In this document: positions 46,801 through 58,435 of the stretch, piece by piece
Numbering within the stretch: the stretch's first letter is position 1
Layout: each line of letters starts with the position of its first letter
NCBI GenBank assembly: GCA_038503065.1
Contig: JBCAMK010000013.1
Span: forward strand, 1,612,001-1,676,000
Direction of reading: 5' to 3'
DNA length: 64,000 nucleotides
Source: Paragyromitra xinjiangensis
Taxonomy: Eukaryota > Ascomycota > Pezizomycetes > Pezizales > Discinaceae
Position numbers and translations under genes: made by a program
The notes under the pieces: model-generated
What the model saw: only the letters and a program-made list of their open reading frames with translations
What the model was told of the DNA's origin: nothing
Database searches by the model: none

Positions 46801-48292
46801 TTTGTTGGCTGCGATGCCATCACTTTCTTAGGTGCCTGTCGTATTGTAACCGTCGGTAATGGAGACTGGGGAGGAGGAAGAGGGGGCTGGGCTTGCACAG
46901 AAGGAGGGGGAGGTTCTTTTTTCTTTCCCAGGAGACTAAGGGCATTCTTAGGACGCAACTCGGGACTTTGAGGTGCAAGAATTGGACTACTCCGAATAGT
47001 GAAAATTCCCGTTTCAGAATCAAACTTGGTAGTCGTTTTCTTGTTTCCCCCAGATGCCATCTTTTTAGAAGCTCTTGGCAAAGATGGTTCCGGCAGAGAC
47101 AGCTCTGGTATCTCCTCTTCCTCTTCTTCTTCCTCCTTTTCTTCCTCTTTCCCTTTCCCTTTCCCTTTCCCTTTCCCCTTCTGCTTCTCCTTCTCCCTCC
47201 TCTCCTTCTTTCTTTTTTTCCTCTCTTTTTTTTTCCTCCCAAGAAGATGCAGTGCGTTTGGCGCTGTAGGTGGATTCTCGGCTCGTATTACAGGGCTACT
47301 CCGAATCGTCAAGATTCCAGTGTCGGAATCCCAAGTAACTGGAGCCTTCACACTCGAGCGAGCTTCAGCCGGCGCATCTGACGTACTTAAAGGAAGCTCA
47401 GGTTCATCATCCTCCACCACTATCACTTCTTCTTTCTTCTTCTGCATCAGAACTTTGAATGCATTCTGTAGGGATGGCGCTAAAGGAGGTTCCTTGGCTT
47501 CTTGTACTGGTACCTCAACTGCAAAGTTAGGGTTAGGGCATTGCCGTATTACTAATGGGCGGATCTCGGGTTCTTGAACACTCCCGATATCCCCAATATC
47601 TGAGGTAGGTAGCTCTGCTTGAGCAGAAGGGGGTGGGAGAAAATCAGCATCAGCATCTTCTTCATCAGTCTTCGTTGGTATAAAGACAGGTGTCCTCTTC
47701 CTCCTTTTCCGTCTCCCTTGATTCGGATCAATCATATCTTCGCCATCCACAGCTTCCTGTGGAGGTGAAGATGTAGGTGTCAAGAGGGTCGGAGTAGGAA
47801 CCGCAGTCTCGATTATCATTGCAGAGTCCTTTTTGGTAGGTTTTAAGGTTCCAGAACCGGGGCCAGAGAAGTCACCATCTGGGTCTTCTTTCATCCGGCG
47901 TTTTGGCCTAGGTCCTCCTTTGGCCATAGTAACTTTCGAGCGAGGCCTCCCAGGCTTCGTACTTGTAGTAGCTGTTGTTTCCGGCTCCCCTTTTTCATTA
48001 TCCGAAAGTGATGTTGGGGTTGTTGCTCGAGCGCCCCGAGGCTTCTTGGGCTTGGTGGAGGACTGCTTTTTTTGCATGATTTCTTTGCCTATGCAGCATA
48101 AAGTTTGGTTGTCAGCAAACCTGATACTGGTTTCGGAATACATAGATACTAGGTATAACAAGCAAACCGAGGGTTTTCAGTACGTTTTTGAGGATCAAAG
48201 AGCGGGAACACGGGAGCTGTCCCTCCGGGGGTGTCTTTGGGAGCACTCCCACCCCCGGCCTCCTGTTCTGCAGTCGCAGCATTGAAAGCCAT
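43866..48292 (-). CDS. ELG1: Elg1/ATAD5-type AAA+ ATPase (PCNA unloader)
   Basis: Predicted 1405 residues in four exons: 48292-48184, 48088-44694, 44636-44395 and 44337-43866, all phase-matched. The short first exon supplies an ATG and a PIP-box-like VFPLFDPQKR (residues 28-37). The disordered N-terminal half has repeated TIRSSP and NALxLLGKKK/NAFKVLMQKKK motifs and a Lys-Gly/Glu tract. The AAA+ domain has Walker A GPNGCGKTAA near residue 850, Walker B-like LILLEEVDLL near 940 (EEVD instead of DExx) and a sensor-1 LTCND near 975. The C-terminal part (VAPYIRGIVRHDVKRERER) is the family's conserved tail. Family role: the RFC-like complex that removes PCNA from DNA after replication and limits telomere length. 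Without exon 1, ATGs at 48143 or 48077 are alternative starts. Confidence 0.88.
47140..47190 (-). repeat. Coding pentanucleotide/hexanucleotide tract in ELG1
   Basis: Tandem CCCTTT units on the + strand encode a Lys-Gly run on the minus strand, next to a Glu run. Probably length-variable. Confidence 0.7.
47527..47538 (+). repeat. Telomere-like TTAGGGTTAGGG word inside ELG1
   Basis: Two exact TTAGGG units; on the coding strand they encode NPN in the ELG1 N-terminal region. Probably a coincidence of codons, but it is the only coding copy. Confidence 0.45.
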
Positions 48293-49139
48293 AATTAAGG
48301 GTTTCCGGAATTCCTTCGAGGGGCCAAATTGAAGTTGATCATGGACAACCGTGTCGATTTATCTCAGTCGAGTTTGGAGGAGAAGTTACGTGACCTTAGC
48401 CGAGCGCGAAATCTGAGGGGTGTCGCGTTCTAGAGGAACGCGTTGCTGCAGGTCCCAGGAGGAATCGACGGCCTCGCCGAGAAACAAAGACAAGTTCCTA
48501 AAACTTTAGATTAGGGAGTAGTCTTGGGTGATGATAGTCATATACCAGCAATGATTGATTGATGAGAAGACTGAAGGTACGATACCCCCGCGCCTTGTCG
48601 AGGAAGTTGTAGAAAGCACTCTACGCGGCTATGAGGTAGCCTTCAATTCCTGTGGCGGTTATGTGGCTGAGACCCCGCCGCCACACACGGGACTTACCGC
48701 TTCTGCGCGAGTGATATAAAATGATGGGGATTGTGTGAGCAACAGTCCACACAAGCATAAGAAAGATACAAGTCTTTGAGATTTGAATAACCGATCTTGA
48801 CAGTCGATTGCTGTAGTAAAATCTTTAGTGGGCTTGTTAGGTAGGCTCGTTCCCGTCCCCTACTGCCTATGGCTGCTGCGCAGTGGGACTGGGCACGAGA
48901 CTACTTGTTAGGGCACTCTTCTGTGGTCTCCCGTGGTTAAATCGGTCTTCCTGATTACATGTACGTCAAGTCGTGTTTGCCCCACATCCCATATTTTGAG
49001 ACACATGTATTTAATCTTGAAAAATATCTTGCCTTATGCCTGACATACATAAGACGCACATTAGGGCTAGCCTCCAGGTAGCCTCCTGCCCAGTCCCACG
49101 CACACAACAGCTGCAGCCGGGACGAGCAGAGGACTTATC
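48293..49139. other. Intergenic; ELG1 promoter
   Basis: Upstream region of ELG1 (-). No gene seen. Confidence 0.5.
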
Positions 49140-49147
49140 TATAAAAG
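49140..49147 (+). promoter_or_regulatory. TATA-like box
   Basis: TATAAAAG about 100 bp upstream of the ATG at 49246 and followed by a T/C-rich leader, as for a fungal promoter. Confidence 0.4.
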
Positions 49148-49245
49148 ACTACAAACCGTGTGTATCATCTGGAAGGCTCCCCACTGTTATCGATTTCCCG
49201 ACCCACATCTGTTCTATTTTCCATCCTCTCTACTCAGTTCTCTCC

Positions 49246-50110
49246 ATGAGCCAACCAACCCAGGAATCCATCATTTGCTGCTGCTCCTCTCCGATCTTAC
49301 CACCCCAAGAACCACTGAACACAGCCTATGTTATTCACGAGTACCTGAACTTTTCAAACCCCTTACGGATCCCTGGGATACCTACCAGTCCTTAGTTCAT
49401 TTCCCCGCCATTGAAGATTCCAGTCTAAATCACAAACAAGAATACATTTCCAGGGACCTTGGTCCTTGGTTTAAATCTGCTCATTTCTTTCAACCATACA
49501 TGACAGCTAACTACATGGGGCCAAGAACTGGACATCATCACAAGCGGGAGAGTAACTCATCCTATATGAGTGCAAAGACTCCAAATCCCAAATTCCAAAG
49601 CGAATATTATCACAACCATATCGATTGCTATGCAGAGCCACCAGCCTACAGCAACGCTACATTTCCCTTAGGGCGCCAGTTGGCTTAGACTCTCTTAAGC
49701 TAATTTACCAGAAATAGCTATTGAATCATGTTCCGAGATCATTGAAGGTTGACAACAAACAAAAATTGAAAACGGAGCCCGTATACGAAGCAGCCAAGAG
49801 AGCTCTAGGTTCTACTTGACCCTAGAGCAGCGACCAGTAAGTTACTCTTTGAGAAGAGCCCCAATAAATCAAGTCTCATTTCTCGAAATAACCATTTGCA
49901 GTTCAAGAAGCCAGCCACCAAGCCGCTGTGCTTCGCGTTACTTTAAGAACAGCGAAAGCCGAAATGGAGAGCGCTTTCATGCAGTTGTTAATGACAACTG
50001 AAAGGAACAACAAAAGAATACGCTGTTATTCATCCAGACAAAAAAACAACGTTGCAGAGAATTTTCCTAGTTCATTCTCAGCCATCGCAAACACAGAAGA
50101 GTACATGTAG
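49246..50110 (+). other. Possible multi-exon gene or relic, structure unresolved
   Basis: A promoter-like TATA box and CT-rich leader precede the ATG at 49246 (MSQPTQESIICCC). That frame closes at 49395, but the next frame stays open to 49688 (IEDSSLNHKQEYISRDLGPW). Further on, a textbook intron (GTAAGT at ~49839 to TTTGCAG at ~49900) leads into a helical-looking exon (QEASHQAAVLRVTLRTAKAE) ending in a stop at 50110. I could not find splice sites joining all pieces in phase. It may be a real gene with unusual introns, or a decayed one. No domain recognised. Confidence 0.3.
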
Positions 50111-50657
50111 TTCAAGACTTTTAGTCATTGCTTTCATCGTTGCCAAAATACCGCCAAAATTCATTCGAGGCACCCAAACGGAAGAAGATGGTTTGATGTT
50201 ATCGTAAGAAATTTCTTTATTCTAAATCACCAGAATTACGCCTGTATATCTCAGAAGTCTCAGACGTAACACGGATACACAACTCCACTACCTTCTAACA
50301 CCCTCTGAAAAGTTGGCAGCCTTAACAGCCGATGAGATAGCAGTCTCATTTCCCCCGAGAAGGTAAGTTTGATCCCTACATAAGCTGTTCATTTCTGTGA
50401 ACCATATGCTAAGCCCCTAGATCCCAGATTGAGCCCTGGACATAAATTATTTCTATTACTCATGCCCCGTCGCAGGAGAAAATCGATACTCTGTGGCATA
50501 ACCAAAACAAAACGAAATACTGGGAATAACTGTCTCATTGAGACGCTGGAAATCAACCTAACTCGATCCAAACCCTTCACTGGTACATAAAATTCAACAG
50601 CCACCAACTATTCCACACTGGCATTACACATGATCTATTCTCGGTAACCCCAGCCAC

Positions 50658-50999
50658 CTAAACCCACCTAACATCCACAGCCGCAAAAATACTGCGGCCT
50701 AATCTGAGGCCAGGATATAACGGACGAAAATCCCAATAAGCAACATGGAGCGACCAAACAATCTTATTATGCATCTCCAAAAAGTCTTCAAACGCGTTCT
50801 TAGTCCCCGGATGTTGATATGGTTCACCCACCGCGACTCTACACATAAGGCAGGTGCTTTTTACGCTGAGCCAATCTTGGATACATTGGTGTCCAAAGAT
50901 GTGGCCGCAGGCAAGTTTAATAGCGGTTTCGGATTCCAACACTATGTCAGTTCCGAAATATGGTTCCTAGCAAATCATACAGGTTTCGTTTCCTATATT
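50658..50999 (-). pseudogene. Broken RING-finger paralogue of the 41-kb gene
   Basis: Reading the minus strand in one frame gives C-x2-C (CMIC), an in-frame TAG at 50969-50967, then KLACGHIFGHQCIQDWL, CLMC and AAVDVRWV before the stop at 50658. Cys/His spacing, the HIFGH insertion and the C-terminal AA-x-DVRW match the RING protein at 41031-41477, so they are paralogues. No ATG precedes the RING pair in frame near the break. Unless the TAG is removed by an unseen intron, the RING is cut between its first two ligand pairs. It lies inverted relative to its partner, on the other side of ELG1. Confidence 0.7.
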
Positions 51000-51990
51000 G
51001 ATGACAGGGTGAGAAGGGGGGAGGGGTGCAACCTTTTGTAATGTAATAATATACTTGCCATTCTTGAGGTGGCGGTAGAGGTGGAATTTGGTGTGGCATG
51101 GAAATTTCTTAGAGTTACTGGTATTGGTGAGCTATTTCCTTAGAGTTGAGGTCTTTTTGAAGGATTTGCTGCAAATTCACTATTCCGGATGATAGAAATG
51201 CTTATAAATACAGAAAGAAGGGGCTATAGGGAATTTCTAATTTCATGATGGTAAGCCGAACACATGTAGCTACGCGCATCTTAGAAACCCCGAAAGCACA
51301 TCCCCAAGACCATGGCTTTGAGGGCCGCGTCAACTTTGATTGTACATTATGAAAGCCGCAACCCCCAACCAGCATATTACAAGCAAAATATTGCGAGATG
51401 ATCCAAATCCCACCCTAAGACTATCTTCGCCCCCTGCGATACCTAAACAGTAAACGATAAAGTCGATGTATTCTTAGAACCCCCGGACAAGACTTTACCC
51501 AGAAGCATATAAAGGCATAAGTTGCATGTAGTTAGAAAGTCAGAGTAGGCACTATAGGATTCAGTATGGTAGAAAGGGCCCGGCATTTCAGCCTACTATA
51601 CTTGAACCAGCATGGTCTATATTGGGGTTCCCAACCATTCCCGCTCTGATGGCTAGGATATCAAAGCCAGGCGTAAAAATCATCAGATAATGAGCACTTT
51701 ATTCTCAGAATCGAAAACCATCGTTTTTTCTATTTGCTACTTTCACAATAAGTAGGAAGTGAAGGGAGGCAGTAACTCTCACCAACCCTCGAATTCATAA
51801 CACTTTTTCAAGACCAATCAGGTCCTTACCAGCAACACAGAAAATCCCTCCCAAAATAGTAACAGTGTAGTTACCGCCAATCCTGTCATGCAATCCCTAC
51901 GATCCCCCATTCCACTTTTTCTGCAGTGATATGATGTCTATAACCCCGCAAGAAAAATTCTCTTTCAACAAGCTCCTGCCATTCTAGCCC
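51000..51990. other. Intergenic, no gene recognised
   Basis: About 1 kb downstream of the SET-domain gene. No supported frame. Confidence 0.5.
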
Positions 51991-53016
51991 TTATTTGCTC
52001 GAAACCACGTTTTCTAATCTAAATACTTTACCTAATAGTGTGCCATCTTCGTTGCGGTTATCGTCTAAAGCTACTATCAGGACAGATGGATCTGGGTCTT
52101 CAACTGGAACTTTTCCTCCCAGTGTTATCTTCATCTCGCCCGGTACACTTTTAAGCCAAGCTTTTGTCCGATGAGAAGCTGTTTCAAGCCATAAATTCAT
52201 CCTCTCTTTTCGAAGGACCTTAGTAGCAACCGTAGGGCTTCTAGCACCATCCATCGGAATATTTAGATTATCAACGAGCCTTTTCAAGGGCATTACTGCC
52301 TCTGGGCGAACTATATATTTCTTTTGAGGGAAGGGAAGCATTGATGCTCCGGAATCCAGATCGTCCTCCATGTACTGCCGCATCTTGTCTGTAGGCACTG
52401 GAGAAAGCGGTATAAGATCCCTCCAACCGCTTTGGCTAACACACTTACGGCATCGACAAAAAAACCCATACTCCTCTGATAGCAAAGCTCTCCTTGTGTG
52501 TGGGAGCTCCCATTTGGATAACCTTGGGTCGTAGGAGATAGTTAATTGCTCGCCAGCACGGATATTTCTAGTAGCAACAAACCAGCACTTAAGACGTCTT
52601 GTTTGTAGGTTGACGCTGTCAATTCTAAACATGTTTGGTGCACAGCTGTGATTGACTGCAGATGGCATAACCAAGATGAACTCTTCATCAGCTCCGAAAA
52701 TCCCTACCCCTTCATCCATATTTCTGGGATTCCCGGAAGATTGCGGAAAAGACAGATATAGCAGCTTAGGCTTTTTACCCAGTATCGCTTGCTGTCTGGC
52801 CACGTGAAAACTGTCAAGGCTTGATGTCTCACCACCAAGCACAACGTCATTCGGTAAATCCTGCTGTCCATCTAGCCTGTTTATGTGGACGAACGTTTCT
52901 GGGAATTCGGTTAAAATGGTCTTTCCCTGAGAGATTTCCTGTGTTGCATATAAGCCGTAACCGTGATCTGAATGCCTCGTATACCCTCTTCTCCAACATC
53001 TGGGTGGACTAGCCAT
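51991..53016 (-). CDS. SET-domain protein (putative lysine methyltransferase)
   Basis: Intronless 341-residue protein with ATG at 53016. The SET domain runs from residue ~10 (GYGLYATQEISQGKTILTE) to ~165, with the cofactor/active-site signature NHSCAPN (122-128) and GEQLTISYDP with the catalytic-type Tyr162. A post-SET-like CRCRKC (187-192) follows. No MYND finger is inserted, so it resembles the short fungal SET proteins near the SMYD/SET5 group. The C-terminal 150 residues are unassigned. It could methylate histone or non-histone lysines; target unknown. Its promoter faces the ceramide synthase 3' side. Confidence 0.85.
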   Translation of the reverse strand: MASPPRCWRRGYTRHSDHGYGLYATQEISQGKTILTEFPETFVHINRLDGQQDLPNDVVLGGETSSLDSFHVARQQAILGKKPKLLYLSFPQSSGNPRNMDEGVGIFGADEEFILVMPSAVNHSCAPNMFRIDSVNLQTRRLKCWFVATRNIRAGEQLTISYDPRLSKWELPHTRRALLSEEYGFFCRCRKCVSQSGWRDLIPLSPVPTDKMRQYMEDDLDSGASMLPFPQKKYIVRPEAVMPLKRLVDNLNIPMDGARSPTVATKVLRKERMNLWLETASHRTKAWLKSVPGEMKITLGGKVPVEDPDPSVLIVALDDNRNEDGTLLGKVFRLENVVSSK

Positions 53017-54677
53017 CCTGGGAGTTAATTACCCTGACAAGTACTAAGAATTGATTGGCCGATTGATAGAGTCCGTTCTTCCTTTAACTATCCCACATCT
53101 TCAGCCATCTCCATCAAATAGGGGGTTTAAGCGGGATATAGCGATAACGAAGACTTACCACTTTTGATAAAGATAACCAAAGCAAACTCGCCGATCCCTG
53201 AAGATTGGGACTAAGATGGAGATGGCTTGAAAAAATAAAGATACTGAGGGAAGAAGAGATGACTCGACACGTTCTTCTAAGGCCAAACTCTCACAGCGCT
53301 ATGCCTCCCAGCCCCTTCCATTCTTGAACAACCAGCCCACCCTACCCACCACGTATTAGACCTCATTGCCGTCACGAAAAGCCACTCAGAGTGATGAATT
53401 TGCACAAGAAGACGCAAAACAACCTAGAAAAGGACCTAATTACTAAAATTTTGGTTCCCAGCGAAACCTAACACACAATAGACCTTTGTTATAAGCGGTG
53501 GCAGGACCAGGACCTGCCGTCGGTCGTCTTTTATATGCGAGTGATCTGCTATGATGAAACGACCGATGCCTGGCGAGCAGCATCAAGGTAAATACTCCCT
53601 CTTAATACACAGAATTCTACAAACACAAGCTCTTCAACCTAGCGCAAGACCTCAGAAGTAACGCGGAAACCCCTAGGGAAAATTCAACCTTTACGTATCA
53701 CAGCCCATTCGCCACCCCCTAGACTCTACAGCGCCTCCGTTACCAAGGACAATAACGTGATTAACCCATCTTTACCCTACTTCGAAGAGCTAACATATAT
53801 CTGCTATAATCGCTAACCCCAACCAGCTATTCCCCCACCCTTGACGTATGTGGTAAAGACGCAAGAGGATTATTCCCAAAAAGACTCTTACCCCTAGGGC
53901 CTAGGCCCACCTTACCGACCTCAAATATTAATAACTTAGTACTAATCATAAGATTATTCCCCTTCCCAATAACACAAGAAAGGAGTTGCATAACAAACCA
54001 TGCTCGTTGCATTCAGGCCAAAGCTTAAAAACAGCCATATTGGTACCAAGGCAACACTTAGAAAGCTGATGCTACGGCAGAAAGTCACATAATAGTAAAC
54101 CGGGCCAGCGCTAGTTCTACCATAAATACTCATTCATGGAAGTCATATGATAGCTAGCAATCATGTAGAGAAGCAAGACTGTGTCTTCTCTATCTCCCTC
54201 GTCTTCCTCTGCATGGGAGAATCACTACCTATTCACTGCAGATTACCGTAATACTCGGTTGAATGGGATCAAATCTTTTGGTATACTTAGGGATAGGTAT
54301 CCAAAGTCTAGCTTGCGTACATTAAAATGCGACTAACTTTCCGTCTCTCCTTCCATATCCGAGCCGTGAAAGTAAATCCCAAAGGTGCATAAAATTTGAA
54401 AAAGCAAAGCAAAAAATACAACCAATCTCTATCCTCACACCAGCATACGCCCCCCTAAGACATAACGCGTAAAAACTCAACCCAACCGTCTGCATAATTA
54501 TTTGACCTCTTCCCAGCCCCACTTACCACTCGCCAATCTGATTCGACGTGATTAATCTTTTAATAATAATACCTAGCTCTTGCGCACCACTACCGACCCC
54601 AACTACCAACGAAAACGCCTATTTTTTACTCCCCTCCCACTCACCCCCCAATTACACGTCTATATGAAGTATAGCAT
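53017..54677. other. Intergenic, no gene recognised
   Basis: About 1.7 kb, containing short frames only. Near 53535-53570 the words GCGAGTGATCTGCT and CGACCG resemble pieces also found near 59248. Confidence 0.45.
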
Positions 54678-56088
54678 TCACAAATCCTTCTTGTCCTCCC
54701 CGCTCCCGCTCCCACTCCCACTTCCTGAACTCCCCTCTTCACTCGAGTCCTCCTCATCCTCACTCCTCTCATCTACCGCCTCTTCTCCTCTCGTTAACAC
54801 ATACCTCTTGGCGATTCTCAAAATCAACCACAGCCAAAACAAATTGACCGCCTGCAGACTTCCGAGCAGTGTAATCGCAATAGACTGCGCAAGACCACAC
54901 TTATAGCTCCCAGTTTGCCAATTAAGCTCCCAGCTCCCCACGTTCCTAAACTCCGTCAAGACTGACCACAGGATTCCCAAATTCAGATAGTGCCGCATGT
55001 AGATCCACATTCCAATGAAAAAGCCGAAATACGGGCCGATGAACGGGTGATCAAGATAGTTCAACGTCTTGCTTGTCGCCAGGAAGAAATCGCTGATATC
55101 ATGTGTAACGAAGACAGCGAGACCAATCCACGTGAAGTGGAAACGGTAACTCAGGCCGATGAGAGTTAGTGTTACCATGTGGTGCAGAACAAGTTCCTTA
55201 AAGTCCTTACGCGGCTTCTCGAGCTGCAAAAGAAGAACAATGCATTGTTGCAGCCAATATGCAGCTTGAAGGAGATAGTACGCCTTGAAGTCTGCCGTGT
55301 GTTCGCGGTGGGGGTAGAGTTCGTAGTATGCGGTGGAGTTGAAGTACCAGATAGGGGTGTTGTACATAACATACAATCCGTAAGGTCCGAATACAGAAAA
55401 GTAGATTCCAGTGTAGGACTGCTCCATGAAACGAGCAACCTTGGACTTCTTGGTGATGTTGTTGTAAAGGGCGATAGGGCGGAGGAGCTGTAGCATGACG
55501 AACTCACGCGTGAAGGAGAAGAGGAAAGTATAGAAGAGGACGAAAGCAAGGTCACGGGGACCTTTCCCATAGCGGGGCAGAGCGGGTGCGTGCGAGTTAG
55601 GATCGGGAGGGAGCGGATAAGACAAGAAGAGGCAGGAGTAAAGAGGATTAGAGGTGGTGGGGGAGATGGCATAGCCGGTAACGGCTATGAGCATTACTAT
55701 GAGGGGGTTCACTGATGATTCATTAGCACGACTGATCAATCCTTCATTATCCTCATTGAAACAGAGATAGCAAATTAGGAGACATACACCATGTTTTCCG
55801 ATACGACAACTCCCGATACCAGGTGAAGAAATTGGTAGCTTTGGACCGTGATTTGGACATTGACAGCTTCCGTCTCCGTTGCTTCGATGCAACTCTCTGT
55901 TGAAAAATACTGTTAGTCGAGTTATCCACTAGTTGGATTCCTAACACCTCGTCATTGAGGTTGAGATTAGAGAAGGGGATATCTCATACTTGGTCCTTTG
56001 TGGTAGGCAGCGTGGCTACAGCAGGAGCAGATGTATCGCCAACCCTGATGTCTTGCCCTAGCGAGGACTTTCTTCTCTCTCGACCCAT
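54678..56088 (-). CDS. LAG1: Ceramide synthase (Lag1/Lac1 type, TLC domain)
   Basis: Predicted 413 residues in three exons: 56088-55990, 55896-55788 and 55711-54678, phases matched. The donor GTATGT joins TW to LNPLIV, the order usual in this family. It has the N-terminal basic FFTWYRELSYRKTWL, then several membrane segments and the TLC/Lag1 motif with H246-H247 (LVLHHMVTLTLIG) and H273-D274 (VTHDISDFFLATSK), the catalytic region. Family role: acyl-CoA dependent N-acylation of sphingoid bases in the ER. The C-terminus is an acidic Ser/Gly-rich tail (casein-kinase-2-like sites, as in yeast Lag1/Lac1) ending KKDL, a KKxx-type ER retrieval signal. Lag1 and Lac1 cannot be told apart, so the symbol is a family label. 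Confidence 0.93.
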
Positions 56089-57285
56089 CTTTGATGTCTT
56101 TCTCGGTGCTAATGGTGACGGCACGCGAACCCCTTTGACTTTGACAGCTCAATTAGCAATCCAGTCGCAGCGACAACAGCTGCAGGAGATGAGCAAAGTT
56201 GAACTCTGGGGTAATGCAGTCAGTCCCTGAGATGGTTGAAAGGTAAAGAATATGCCTGGAGAAAAAGGTGTGACGAGGTGAGGTGAAAGTCTTTCTGTCC
56301 CTGTGTCCCTTTCTACAGAAAGACCACACTCCAACAGATTTCAGGGAGCCGCGGATTAGGTTGGGGGCTAGCCTCTCCTGGTTCAAGTGGAACGTCCCGT
56401 CGGTCTTCCAGAACTCCACGGGGGAAATCCGCCCGGTCAGGAACAAATGATTGGGCAGCTTTCGGGTATGCTAGTCGAGACTCTCTAGATTGAGCTTAGT
56501 CACCGTACCGGGCAAACAAAACCACCGGTCTCTCGGACTCCGGCTCCACTTCTTTGGCGAAGATCAGGAAGTTGTCCATGCTTTATCTCTTAGATATGAG
56601 CTCTTTATCATCGAGGCCTTGCTTACTTTCAACGTAATTCTTTCTTACTTTTTTCTTCTTCATCACGGGAATTTGGGGATTATGGGGCTGAGTCTTGACG
56701 CGTTTACTCACGCATCCACGCATCCTACTTACGTTCGCTTTATCCATGCCTTCTCACTCGGCAATCGGACCATACATCTACGCAAGCTTTTGTGGAATAG
56801 TCAACGGCTTACCAACTGCAGCGCTTCGATAAGACCCCCACCTCGTGGATTGGTACAACGTTGGACAGACCCAGGCATTCACCGGTGACACAGCTAATTT
56901 TAAGTTAAACGGTGCATCAAAAGACTGTTCTCCTTCGCGGCTGTGAGCTTTGGCAGGCATGGGTTGAGTTTTCGTAGATCATCGTGATACAGGACTGACC
57001 TCAAACTTCCCATAACCCAAGACAGTCCAAGTTACCAAACCAACGTGCTTCTATGATAAAACTCGAGGTGGATGGTGAAAATAATTGATTGCTTGGGTAG
57101 CGGTAGCTTGGACTCGTTCGCCTTAGCAAAACCACATAACCACATGCACGTGATCGATGTATCGGTGGGAGGATAACTCTCTTAATTCACTCTAGCAGAA
57201 TAAATACATTCTGGTATCAAAATTGTATCGCGCCCACAGTAAAAAATTTAGGCTTTCTCTCTTCTGAGGAAAAGAAAGCGACCGA

Positions 57286-57295
57286 CTACATGTAG
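57286..57295. repeat. Palindrome CTACATGTAG
   Basis: Third exact copy, followed by TCTCC as at 40398. Confidence 0.5.
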
Positions 57296-58435
57296 TCTCC
57301 AGCACGTACCCTAATATGATGCACCATCTATCACCAGCTGCGGTCATTACAACTTCCCCGCCATCCTTCACCTCACAGCGCCATGCGAAAGAACCACTCC
57401 TACCCTACCACCCCCACATACTTCGCAATCTCGGCTCAAAGCCTGTATCGATACCACCGTCCATCGATCCCCACCGATATCATCAGCCCAGACAACAAAA
57501 CTATCAATCAGCTAGAGGGACGGTCAATTTGATATAAATAATATAGGTAGCTACAGAAGGGTGAGTACCGACAGAAATAGTTCTTGATTACTACACGTAA
57601 CTTGAATATGCCTTTCAAGCCTAGCACTTTCCAATACCCATGTTCGATACGCCCGCCAGTCCTGAGCCTCTCGCTCTTCAATGAACCACCCATCAACCAC
57701 CCCTGTGACATTATTACTAACACATCAAGCGTCCCATGGCCACTATATATCAATCTACCCACGCGTATCAACTTTTCCACTGCGGAGAAATTTCGCATGT
57801 TGCAGCTGTTCCCGACACTCCATCCCTCATCAATCAACTTTTAACCCTTTCTAGAGCTCGAGAGACATTGGACATTTTACACAAACAACAGTATCTGTAA
57901 AATTCATCTTGGGCTCGCCCATCTATAGTGCCCAAGCTCCAGAGCCATAAAAATTGCTGAGTGTGGATATAATTGGGAGGGTTATTTGTACGTCTACGTA
58001 ACTAGAGAGGTAGTCGAGAAGTACAGCATGAGAAACTAGATATATGGCTTTTTTCGCGATTGCTGCTAGTGTGAGGTGGGTATCGGTATTGGAAGCGCTA
58101 AGGTGGACTCTGGAGAAAGGGATGATTTCTCTTTATAAAAAGAATCGAAAGGAAAAGGTGCACGTTAGGAACACACAGAACGGAAGAAGCAGACCCTAAA
58201 GCTCCAGCGCCTAGTGATGCAGCGCTCGGCGTATTATGCTGAAACTATGATTTTCAGTAGGCTCTCACTTAGCCTCTTATTTTGCGCTTTCTACCTGGCC
58301 CCTTTTAAATTAATCTAGGTTGATTTATCTAATCGCTCGTTCGGATCGACCAAGAGGACCAGCGAGATGAGAAACCCCCGGACCCGAGGCATATTTTACA
58401 CGGAAGCCCAACATGCAACCAGCTGCATCAGTGCC

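Noticed and set aside
43866..48161. ELG1 started at 48161
   Set aside because: That position is TTG, not ATG; in-phase splicing to the upstream ATG at 48292 gives a better model.
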